A DNA stretch of 32,507 nt from Candidatus Poribacteria bacterium (GTDB taxonomy: Bacteria > Poribacteria > WGA-4E > GCA-2687025): the NCBI GenBank assembly GCA_018644665.1, contig JABGQA010000145.1, forward strand, positions 1-32,507, given 5' to 3'. Position 1 is the stretch's first letter; each line of letters opens with the position of its first letter. Made by a program: the position numbers and the translations under genes. The notes under the pieces are model-generated. The model did not search any database and was not told where the DNA came from. It saw only the letters and a program-made list of their open reading frames with translations. This document shows positions 25,001 through 31,786 of the stretch, piece after piece.

Positions 25001-25667
25001 GGTCGAGGTTAAGGAAGCGGTCCAGGCGCTACGCGGCCAGATCGAGTCCATGGGCGCGGTCAATCTCATGGCGATTGAGGAGTACGACGAACACCGCGCG
25101 CGCCTGGAGTCTCTCTCGGGCGACCGGGACGACCTCGAAGAGGCGCGGGACACGCTCCTCAAGGCCATCCGCAAGATCAACGAGACATCGCGCGAGCGGT
25201 TCCTCGAGACGTTCGAGCTGATCCAGACGAATTTCGCCGAAGTGTTCCAGCAGTTGTTCGGCGGCGGCGAGACGGAACTCAAGCTCACCGAAGCCGAGGA
25301 CGTGCTCGACGCGGGGATCGAGATCATCGCCCGTCCGCCCGGTAAACGACCCCAGAACATCTCGATGCTGTCCGGCGGCGAGCGCTCGCTTATCGCGATC
25401 GCGCTGCTCTTTGCGGTCTTCAAGATCCGTCCTTCCCCGTTCTGCGTGCTGGATGAGGTGGACGCCGCGCTCGACGAGGCGAACGTGCTGCGCTTCGCCA
25501 ACCTCATCCAGGAGTACGCGAAGGAGACGCAGTTCCTCATCATCACGCACAACAAGCGGACGATGGAGAAGGCGGACCTGCTCTACGGCGTCACGATGGA
25601 GAAGGCGGGCGTGTCGAAGATCGTGTCCGTGAAGTTCGGCGACGACGCCGACCAGGCCATCGCGTAG
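22092..25667 (+). CDS. smc: chromosome segregation ATPase SMC
   Basis: This 1191-aa SMC protein organises and separates chromosomes as a ring-forming dimer. The Walker A motif GPNGCGKS (31-38) is followed by the Q/R-loop region (VLGEQSSRTLR). A coiled coil runs at about 170-510, the hinge at about 520-670 (GYYLGVRAVLRM to FLPLDIL), with the Gly-rich GEVVSPGGSMSGGSGRG just after. A second coiled coil returns to the ABC signature LSGGERS (from 1093) and Walker B FCVLDEVDAALD (about 1117-1128). Length matches bacterial SMC. I chose the ATG at 22092 (MQLKELKVRGFKSFADEV) because homology begins there and GGGAG lies upstream; the frame is open further back into truA. The partners ScpA and ScpB are not in the window. 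Confidence 0.97.
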   Translation: MQLKELKVRGFKSFADEVSFTVDDGLNAIVGPNGCGKSNISDAMRWVLGEQSSRTLRCAKMEDLLFNGGADHKPASVAEVSLTLSNEEGKLPLDSPNITVTRQLHRNGDSKYFLNGAGCLLRDIHELFMDTGIGRNAYSLMEQGNIDLILNTRPEERRFLFDEVAGITKYKYRKKETLKRLDRAEQNLVRINDVISELERETEALGHQAEKALEFRDRQENLRTLELELARRQWDGAHSKLAKAEEDLAKATVVIEEAGGKVAALEAAMDKGSAKAADLDSQTQVAQGHVRKFESEIERTESGIAIFKERQSNLGQQREDAAGQIKALQEQMERIAAQIGEREREREQLQIALRLDEGRLTGRQRSLDELTQQVVTAERQIEDGKASLINMMNEGARIENALSTLENRAEYSQTQRARLDESLKALSQNLEASGLKLDESRRRVKDLDADVAATAATVTEMTEQLESAQTGVRKLEAEMRGQQDTLAMAMSRVKSLEDLQRSHEGYYLGVRAVLRMHEERPDELRGICGVVAELVRVESDYERAIETALGAGIQNVVTETADDAKAAINFLKKHKAGRVTFLPLDILYSRNSSDDRVLNYRGVVGWAPDLVDADPKYRVVVENLLGNVVVTETLDDAIQISRRERTRMRLVTLDGEVVSPGGSMSGGSGRGNQSGFLQRPREIEDLKERIGQLSETLAKKEKRRGQLEHAAADAQKRRAEGQEALQKLRIEQAEAAKDLSQVTEQTARIKQEATVTESERELLSGEEGDITRERDETKEGLAKIQRDRQVLERRVKSIGEQKDATASRKAEIEGSVTEMKVDLAGRREKLEGFSAVVASLEANREDAATRAHEFQRAIDNHEEVAKELADKVADAQRSFLMLEQKKFTHAEEVARLEHERAELGEEMATREQELRTVRRDADRSTKLRHNLDVQLTRLRMQERSIAERVQEKYRIAISDVETNPEVGENQVEVKEAVQALRGQIESMGAVNLMAIEEYDEHRARLESLSGDRDDLEEARDTLLKAIRKINETSRERFLETFELIQTNFAEVFQQLFGGGETELKLTEAEDVLDAGIEIIARPPGKRPQNISMLSGGERSLIAIALLFAVFKIRPSPFCVLDEVDAALDEANVLRFANLIQEYAKETQFLIITHNKRTMEKADLLYGVTMEKAGVSKIVSVKFGDDADQAIA

Positions 25668-25699
25668 CGCGGTAAATGGAGCCGCGTCCTAGCGGCGTC

Positions 25700-25815
25700 C
25701 TCACGCACAGTTGGTAGGTCGAAGGCGCGCCACAAGCCTTCGGTCGGTGGACGGGCAACGTCTTCCCCTTGCAGGGAAGATGGAGATGGGGTCCCCGCAT
25801 CACCTCACGCCTCCC
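25700..25815 (+). repeat. dispersed hairpin repeat, copy 3
   Basis: The hairpin CTTCCC (25762-25767) / GGGAAG (25774-25779) is followed by ATGGAGATGGGGTC and a CACCTCACGCCTCCCGC tail resembling copy 2. Upstream flank GGTCGAAGGCGCG and GCCTTCGG are shared with copy 4. It lies in the convergent spacer between smc and the methyltransferase (25668-25867), which holds nothing else visible. Confidence 0.75.
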
Positions 25816-25867
25816 GCGCCCCGTAGTCCTCGTCGACCACCGATCCGCGAGCACGCCCCGTTCGAGG

Positions 25868-26575
25868 TTACCCCCCGCCCGGCTTCTCGCCGATGAAATA
25901 CACTGCGCTGGCGATACGTCCAGCGTCCGACCGTCGCACCAGCCAGAAGTCGAGAAGCAGAAGCGGGGCCGTCAGCCAACCCACGGCGAGCGCGACGGCC
26001 TTCGCTACCCACAGGTTCCCGAACGAGAACAGAATCCCCACCCACTCCCTGAATATCCAGTGCAAGGCCGCCGTCGGCCCGACGCAGTTCCCGGCGTCGA
26101 CGCGCTCGAACCTACCGAACAGATCCTCGAATCCATCCAGCGTCCACCGCTGATAGTCCGTCGGCGACGGATGGTAGCCCTGCAGGAACGGCACGGCCGC
26201 ACAGACGACTCCGGTGGGCTTCAACACGCGGTGAATCTCCGCGACCATCCCGATGGGGTCGCGCACGTGCTCCAACACGGCTTCCACAATCACCGCGTCG
26301 AGGGTGGCGTCGGCGAACGGCAGAGCATGGCCATCCCCGACGATGTCGGTGTGTGGCACAGGGGCTATCTCGAGGTTCAGGACGTGAGGGGCGCGCTTGC
26401 GCTCGCCCGCGCCGAGGTCCAACACACGCGCGGATGGCCCCCACACCTTCAGCAGGCGGCGGATCTTTGCGTCCCAGTACGGCGCGGAATATGGGCATGA
26501 CGCGAGGAAGTAGAGCCAGGGATGCCGCTTGATCCAGAACTTCAGTCGGAGGAAGGTGGACTGGGACTCGCTCAC
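25868..26575 (-). CDS. class I SAM-dependent methyltransferase
   Basis: A protein of about 235 aa. SAM-binding motif I is VLDLGAGERKRAPHVLNLEIA, with an acidic residue at the end of the second strand, then GDGHALPFADATLDAVIVEAVLEHVRDPIGMVAEIHRVLKPTGVV, the standard Methyltransf_11 pattern. The tail has a hydrophobic, possibly membrane-associated stretch (about 190-215). I chose the GTG at 26575 because it overlaps the glycosyltransferase stop as GTGA; a longer reading from an ATG at 26641 would overlap that gene by 70 bp. Its place after a glycosyltransferase suggests methylation of a glycan or lipid-linked sugar, which is inference. Confidence 0.88.
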   Translation of the reverse strand: MSESQSTFLRLKFWIKRHPWLYFLASCPYSAPYWDAKIRRLLKVWGPSARVLDLGAGERKRAPHVLNLEIAPVPHTDIVGDGHALPFADATLDAVIVEAVLEHVRDPIGMVAEIHRVLKPTGVVCAAVPFLQGYHPSPTDYQRWTLDGFEDLFGRFERVDAGNCVGPTAALHWIFREWVGILFSFGNLWVAKAVALAVGWLTAPLLLLDFWLVRRSDAGRIASAVYFIGEKPGGG

Positions 26576-27738
26576 CGGGACGCGCGCTCCCACGACGCCT
26601 TCTCGAGCAGCGTCAGGTACGACGAGGCGACGTTCGTCCACGCGTACTTCTGCACGCGCGCCACGCTTGCGGCGCCCATCTGCCGCCGCTGCGTCGCGTC
26701 GCCGAGTAACTCCTCCATATGGCGCGCCAACTCCAGCTCAGCGCCCGCCGAGAACCGCCGTCCGTTCTCCCCGTCCTCGACCAGTTCGTCCATGCCCTGC
26801 ACATCGGTGGCGATGACGGGGAGCCCAGTCGCCATTGCCTCCAGGACGACGAGGGGCATTCCCTCAGCGTGGGACGTGAGGACATACGCGTCCGCGGCCG
26901 CATACTTCTGCGAGAGGGCATCGTACGGGACGGTACCCACGAACCGCAGAATCGCGCCCAGATCGAGTTGGTCGCACAGAGATTCCAGGGCCGCGCGTTC
27001 CGGGCCGTCGCCGACGATCTCGATCTCGAAGGGCGTGTCCACGCGGGACCTGAGCAGCGCTGCGGCGTAGATGAGCGTGTCGAATCCCTTGCGGGGTATG
27101 AGCCGGCCGACGGACAAGAAGCGCACGGGCCCGGCGTCCGTGCCACCCTGAAGCTTCGGTGTGAACCGCTCCAGGTCGATCCCGTCTGGGATCACATCTA
27201 TCGGCTGACGTGGCGCGGTCTGTAGCGCGAGGTCCCGGAGGCCGTCACTGCACGCCACGACGGACGACGCGCTGGCCCAGATCTCCAGGATCGCGGGCTT
27301 CAGGATCGTGTACAGATGCTGGTAGTAGGGCGGGTCCGGGTATGGGCGCGGCACGTCGCGGCCGCCCAGGAACACCACGTACGGGATGTTCGCGAACTTC
27401 CTCAGCAACCACGCGCCCAACCCCGACGGTATGCCGAAGAACACCTGCACAGCGTCCGGCCGGAACTTCCGCACACGCCACATCGCGACCCACGTCGAAC
27501 TGAGCGAGTACGTGAGCATCTCATGCACCTGCGCCACGTCGGCGTTTGCGCGGAAGCACGGCACACGCTCGATCTGGTAGCCGTCTCGCGTCTCGAACCT
27601 GGGCAGGTCCTTGTACGCCGCCGTCAGCACAAGCACGTCGTGTCCGCGCGCAGCGTACTCCCGGGCGAGATGCGCGGTAACATGGCCACCACCACCCCCT
27701 ACCGGAGGGAACTCGTGGTTGAACAGGAGGAGTCTCAT
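26572..27738 (-). CDS. GT4-family glycosyltransferase
   Basis: A 388-aa GT-B fold enzyme. The N-terminal acceptor domain starts LLLFNHEFPPVGGGGGHVTAHLAREYAARGHDV. The C-terminal donor domain has IPDGIDLERF, SVGRLIPRKGFDTLI (R212 and K217 for the nucleotide-sugar phosphates) and the E-x7-E motif E292-GMPLVVL-E300. It transfers a sugar from a nucleotide donor to an unknown acceptor at the cytoplasmic face. Its ATG overlaps the stop of the M20 peptidase gene (ATGA at 27738-27735), and its stop overlaps the methyltransferase start, so all three are translationally coupled. Confidence 0.94.
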   Translation of the reverse strand: MRLLLFNHEFPPVGGGGGHVTAHLAREYAARGHDVLVLTAAYKDLPRFETRDGYQIERVPCFRANADVAQVHEMLTYSLSSTWVAMWRVRKFRPDAVQVFFGIPSGLGAWLLRKFANIPYVVFLGGRDVPRPYPDPPYYQHLYTILKPAILEIWASASSVVACSDGLRDLALQTAPRQPIDVIPDGIDLERFTPKLQGGTDAGPVRFLSVGRLIPRKGFDTLIYAAALLRSRVDTPFEIEIVGDGPERAALESLCDQLDLGAILRFVGTVPYDALSQKYAAADAYVLTSHAEGMPLVVLEAMATGLPVIATDVQGMDELVEDGENGRRFSAGAELELARHMEELLGDATQRRQMGAASVARVQKYAWTNVASSYLTLLEKASWERASR

Positions 27739-29018
27739 CGCGGCGCCGCGTCTGAACCCGAGAAATAGGCGACGGTAGCGGCGAAGAACATGCGCGTGCG
27801 GTCCACCATCTCGTCGAGTGCAAGCGATTCCAAGTCGGAGTGCGCGCCGTGCCCGTTGGGGCCGAACCAGAGCGCGTCTGACCCGCCCTCGCGCGCGAAC
27901 GTCGCCGCGTCGCCGACAGATGGATAGCCGCGTATCTCGGGCTCCACACCCTTGACGTGCCGGAACGCGGTCTGAGCCGCGGCGATGATGGGCGCGTCCG
28001 CGGGGATCTCGTAGCTCGGTCGCACCAACTGCCAGTCGATGTCGATCTCCACATACTCAGCAGCCGCGACCCCCTCCAGGCGGGTGCGCAACTCGTCACG
28101 GACGCCCTCGAACGTGTTCGCGGGGTGCCAGCGACGCGTGCCCATGATCATCGCGGCGTTGGGGAAGCGATTGTAGAAGTCGCCACCGTGCGTCTGCCCG
28201 ACGAAGATCGTCTCGGGACGCAGCAGATCATGTTCTCGTAGGGACAACTCCTGGCGAAGTGCCTCGATCTCGCCGAGGAGGCGACCGGCGGCTATGAGGG
28301 GGTTGGGCGTCGCGGCTGCGGTCGAGTTTTCGTGCTGCACATCGCCCGGGCGCGTGACGCTCACGGTGTATATGGCCATGCCGCGTCCGGCAATAGCTAT
28401 AAGATCCGGCGCGCCTTCTGCCACCAACGTGGCGTCGCCCACATGCCCGTCGGCGATGAGCGCCTTCACGCCCTGTGCGTATCCGAGCGGCGCTTCATGC
28501 CAGCCGTGCGTCGTGAAGAGCAGCCGGCCGGAGAACGGGAATCCCACCTCCGCGAAGCAGCGCGCGGCTTCGAGCATGATGGCGAGCCCGCCCTTCATGT
28601 CGGCGGCGCCGCGTCCGTACAGCACGTCGTTCTCGATGCGTGGGTCGGGGTGCGGTATCGGGACGACGTTCGTTGAGCCGTCCGGGAGCGTGTCCACCCG
28701 GCCGATGACGTCCGCGTGGCCGTCGAAGTGGAGCGTTCTGCCGTCGCCATTGCCTGCCAGGTACGCCGCCATGTTTGGCGCGTTTGGCACGGTATTCGAC
28801 ACGTGCACGTCGAGGCCTGCTTTGCGGTACATGTCCGCGTAGCACGCGGTGACCGCCTCGGTTTCGCCCGTTGGGCTGGGGATGTTCACGAGGTCCCACG
28901 CCGTCGCCATCAGGCGTTCGGGGCGGATGGCGTCGTCGAGCTTTCTGAGGAGCGCCGAGACGTCCAAGGAGTGGACCCCCAAACCAGGGTTCGAACGCGC
29001 TAGAGGGCGACAGATCAC
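27735..29018 (-). CDS. M20-family (ArgE/DapE-like) metallopeptidase, catalytic Glu replaced
   Basis: A 427-aa zinc peptidase or deacylase. Metal-binding residues visible are H101-A-D103 (HFDGHADV), bridging D140 (GRGAADMKGG), E175, E201 (VAEGAPDLI) and a late His in GHGAHSDLE. The usual catalytic pair Glu-Glu is H174-E175 in THGWHEAPLG, so the general-base Glu appears to be His. The substrate is unknown. The listed start is a GTG at 29018; a TTG at 28967, with GGGGG about 7 bp upstream, fits the conserved N-terminus (LDVSALLRKLDD) as well. It is the first gene of a coupled operon with a glycosyltransferase and a methyltransferase. Confidence 0.9.
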   Translation of the reverse strand: MICRPLARSNPGLGVHSLDVSALLRKLDDAIRPERLMATAWDLVNIPSPTGETEAVTACYADMYRKAGLDVHVSNTVPNAPNMAAYLAGNGDGRTLHFDGHADVIGRVDTLPDGSTNVVPIPHPDPRIENDVLYGRGAADMKGGLAIMLEAARCFAEVGFPFSGRLLFTTHGWHEAPLGYAQGVKALIADGHVGDATLVAEGAPDLIAIAGRGMAIYTVSVTRPGDVQHENSTAAATPNPLIAAGRLLGEIEALRQELSLREHDLLRPETIFVGQTHGGDFYNRFPNAAMIMGTRRWHPANTFEGVRDELRTRLEGVAAAEYVEIDIDWQLVRPSYEIPADAPIIAAAQTAFRHVKGVEPEIRGYPSVGDAATFAREGGSDALWFGPNGHGAHSDLESLALDEMVDRTRMFFAATVAYFSGSDAAPR

Positions 29019-29059
29019 ACGTTAACGCGGTGTCGAAGGCCGCGCAAGGCAGCCTCGCC

Positions 29060-29200
29060 GATGGGTATTCACACGAGTGGTTGGCAGGTCGAACGCGCGG
29101 GCCGCACGCGCCTTCGGCAGGTGGGCGCGTGGACGCCTTCGCCTGGCAGGGGAAGATCGAGATGGGGTCGCTCAGCAGGCTACCGCCTTCTACGCGCTGC
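29060..29200 (+). repeat. dispersed hairpin repeat, copy 4
   Basis: The core CTTCGCCTGGCAGGGGAAG (from 29136) has one mismatched arm position and is followed by ATCGAGATGGGGTC. Upstream flanks GGCAGGTCGAACGCGCG and GCCTTCGGCAGGTGG align with copy 3. It occupies the 29019-29349 spacer between two minus-strand genes, where no gene is seen. Confidence 0.7.
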
Positions 29201-29349
29201 CGTCCCCGTCAACGTGCTGTCCATCACCACACCCCGGCCGTTGGCCCTGAGCATAACGTGTCGGCGCGCTCTGTCCTGGATGCTCGCGACGGCGCTCCAG
29301 GGCACGCCGTCCCCGCTCGCAAACGCGCACGACACGCCTCGCCCGACCC

Positions 29350-30276
29350 CTAGCCGGCCCGAATCTCGCGGCCAATCAGCATGCGATGGGGCGTGAACCC
29401 AAGCTTAGCGTATGTCCCCTGGGCCGCGGCGTTCCACAATTGCGTGGAGACGGACGCGTGCCGCGCGCCCATCTCGTACCCAAGGGCCATGACCCGCGAA
29501 ACGAGCGCCGTGGCTACGCCGCGACGTCGGTGCTGCTCCCCGACGCCCAGCGTCCATATGTTCACGCACGGGGCTCCAAGTCTATCGAGGCACGGAAGCA
29601 ACACCCATCCGATACCCCCGAGGCGATCGCCATCGCGGAACGCGTCGATGCGGCGAGGCTCGAAGCCGACCCACGACTCGCGCATCCCACCGTGAGCCAT
29701 CTCTTCCGTCGACTCGACCAGATCGAAGGCGGGACCACTCCGCAGGGAAGGCGGCCCCTCGGGCATCGTGGCCGTCATGAAGATCGACTCCTGGGCGGCC
29801 CTGTAGCCCGCGACCTCCAACGCGAGATGCACATGCGGCAACGTCGCGGGACACAACGGCTCGCCGCCCATCCACAGCCCTCGGTAGAACGGGTACCCAG
29901 CCCGGGCGTGCATCGCCTCGATCTCGAGGAACCCCGTGCCGCGAAGACGTGACGTCGCCTCGGCGACCAGCAAAGCGCCGGCCGCCAACTGCTCGGGTCG
30001 GTAGAGGAGCATGCGGATGCGCGCCGCGAACTTGTCGGCGTCGTGCCAAGGCTCGGTTCGCGGAGCGATGCACCCGTGAACCCACCCGACAACGTCTGGC
30101 CCGTCCGTCGCGACGAGCAGCAGCGCCGGATCGAAGTAGGTCTTGTCCGCGACGAGCCGCTCGAACCGCTCGGCCGTCAACGGCGCGATGTGTGGCTCGC
30201 CCTCGGTCTGCCGGTTGTAGAGCGCGGCCATGGCTTCGAGGCGCCTGGGGTCGTATTCGTGGATCCGCAGCGGCAT
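29350..30276 (-). CDS. GNAT-family acetyltransferase with two GNAT-like halves
   Basis: A 308-aa protein. The first half (about 1-160, MPLRIHEYDPRRLEAMAALYNRQ to the AGYPFYRGLW segment) is a degenerate GNAT domain. The second half (about 170-305) keeps the acetyl-CoA loop in WTLGVGEQHRRRGVATALVSRVM (R-R-R-G-V-A) and the terminal STQLWNAAAQGTYAKLGFTPHR. Tandem GNAT proteins include mycothiol synthase-like and aminoglycoside-modifying types; the substrate here cannot be told. The ATG at 30276 begins the conserved fold; the frame is open further upstream with Arg-rich, non-coding-looking sequence. It lies 77 bp after the next gene on the same strand. Confidence 0.87.
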   Translation of the reverse strand: MPLRIHEYDPRRLEAMAALYNRQTEGEPHIAPLTAERFERLVADKTYFDPALLLVATDGPDVVGWVHGCIAPRTEPWHDADKFAARIRMLLYRPEQLAAGALLVAEATSRLRGTGFLEIEAMHARAGYPFYRGLWMGGEPLCPATLPHVHLALEVAGYRAAQESIFMTATMPEGPPSLRSGPAFDLVESTEEMAHGGMRESWVGFEPRRIDAFRDGDRLGGIGWVLLPCLDRLGAPCVNIWTLGVGEQHRRRGVATALVSRVMALGYEMGARHASVSTQLWNAAAQGTYAKLGFTPHRMLIGREIRAG

Positions 30277-30353
30277 TGAGCGTCGCCTTGCTCGACGCGG
30301 CGCCGACGACCATCGGCCGGCCGAGAGATCGTGTGTGTCTGACCCGTTGAGTG

Positions 30354-31673
30354 TTACGCCAACGTCTCGATATCGCGCAGCGTGCCCTCGATGCAGGCGC
30401 GCGTCCTGTCGACCGCGTGGGCGGCCGGGATGGCGATGTCGCTCAGCGCGCCTCGGAGCTCGACCAGCTCTCGCCCGTAGTCGTGCCTGGCCTCCGCGGA
30501 CATGCGATCCCGCAAGTACACGGCCGGCCCCGGCGCGGCGCGATTCTCGCTCCACACCAGCGGCTCCAGCGATAGCGGCCCGTCGCCGATCTCGAAGTTC
30601 GCCCGCGAGAAGTACGCCTCTTCGCCCCGGCGGAACCAATCGCTAAGGTCATCGCGCGCGTCGCCCGTGACGCCGTAGACGGTCGTCACGGCTTCGGCGA
30701 GGGCCTGCATCGGCGCCATCTCGGGATGCGACAAGATCATGGCGCCGGTGCGCCACGAGACCTCCTCCGCCGGGTTCTCGAAGGGGCGATGGAAGTACTC
30801 GCACGCACGGCCGCCGTCATTCCACAGGCGACGCAGCGATTCCGCCGACGCCAACCCGCACGGCACGAACCATCGCAGCCGGGCCCAGTGTTGAGGGGGC
30901 TCGACGAAGACGCCACCGACGGTGCCGAACGCCGTATCCAGGCCGCTGATGAGCTGTCGCCGTGCGCCAGCGGCAGCCGACCGTTCGCGCACTTCGATCG
31001 AGTAGTCGACGGCGCTTGCCATCGCCTGGACCCACTGGAGTTCCTCGGGCTCGTCCACGCGCAACCCCCACGACGCCTGACCGATCGTCCAGTCGGGCCG
31101 GGAGGCGCGCACGTACTCGGCGCAGCGCACGATCAACAGGGCGTGATGCTCTGCCGGGGACAGCCGCCCGCAATCGTCGCATTCACAGCGGCCCAGGTCC
31201 GCCGACTGCATGCTGATCCCATCCAGCCCCCACGCGTCGTCCATCATGTAGTCGAGGACGCGGCGTTGCCAACCCCACGCTGCGGTGGCATGGGCGCACA
31301 TGACGTGCGCGCCGCCGCGGGCGACTTCGGGGTGCTCGGCGATGATCTCGTCGAAGCCCCACGAGTAGACGCCTACGCCCGACAGCGCCTTCAGTCCGCG
31401 TGCGTGCGCGGCATCCGTGAATCGGCGCACCCGTTCCGCGCGCGCGTCGTCTATGACGGCATCGAGTGGGGCAGGCCACGCGCGGTCGACGAAGAGTCCC
31501 CACGCGAGGTTGTACGTGACGCCGAGTTCCGCCTGCGCGTCGAGGAAGCGGAGCTGATCTCTCTCGAGCTGGTCGTCCCACCGGGTGCACGGCCAGGCAT
31601 CGTCGGGCGTCGGCTGTGACGCGAGATCCCGGAGCCATCCGACCGTCACGCGGTAGTCGAAGTCTGTGCGCAT
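30354..31673 (-). CDS. uncharacterised TIM-barrel glycosidase-like protein
   Basis: A 439-aa protein I cannot assign to a named family. It has no signal peptide. Segments such as LGVTYNLAWGLFVDRAWP, ARGLKALSGVGVYSWGFDEII, WGLDGISMQSADLG and QLISGLDTAFG suggest a beta/alpha barrel like those of glycoside hydrolases. A Cys cluster C-E-C-D-D-C (SADLGRCECDDCGRLS, about residues 158-173) recalls the CxCxxC knot in DUF4838/alpha-glucuronidase-like barrels. The C-terminal third is helical (DWFRRGEEAYFSRANFEIGDG). Such barrels are common in polysaccharide-degrading uncultured bacteria, but no polysaccharide locus is evident nearby. The ATG at 31673 has only a weak GGAA upstream. Confidence 0.75.
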   Translation of the reverse strand: MRTDFDYRVTVGWLRDLASQPTPDDAWPCTRWDDQLERDQLRFLDAQAELGVTYNLAWGLFVDRAWPAPLDAVIDDARAERVRRFTDAAHARGLKALSGVGVYSWGFDEIIAEHPEVARGGAHVMCAHATAAWGWQRRVLDYMMDDAWGLDGISMQSADLGRCECDDCGRLSPAEHHALLIVRCAEYVRASRPDWTIGQASWGLRVDEPEELQWVQAMASAVDYSIEVRERSAAAGARRQLISGLDTAFGTVGGVFVEPPQHWARLRWFVPCGLASAESLRRLWNDGGRACEYFHRPFENPAEEVSWRTGAMILSHPEMAPMQALAEAVTTVYGVTGDARDDLSDWFRRGEEAYFSRANFEIGDGPLSLEPLVWSENRAAPGPAVYLRDRMSAEARHDYGRELVELRGALSDIAIPAAHAVDRTRACIEGTLRDIETLA

Positions 31674-31786
31674 GTGCTCATTCCGGGAAGGGGGTGCGCG
31701 TACCGGACCGCGCCGCCGGGTGTGGTCGCAGCAGGGCTTCGTGCCCCAGCGTTAGCCACCACGAGCCGATCGTCGGCCTCTGCAGG

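Noticed and set aside
24443..25555. 370-aa minus-strand frame opposite smc
   Set aside because: Ser/Arg-rich antisense of the SMC coiled coil and head; no ribosome site or family match.
28975..29000. TTCGAAC next to a CCA-like end, resembling a tRNA T-loop
   Set aside because: The flanking 5-bp arms do not pair on either strand and no D- or anticodon arm is found.
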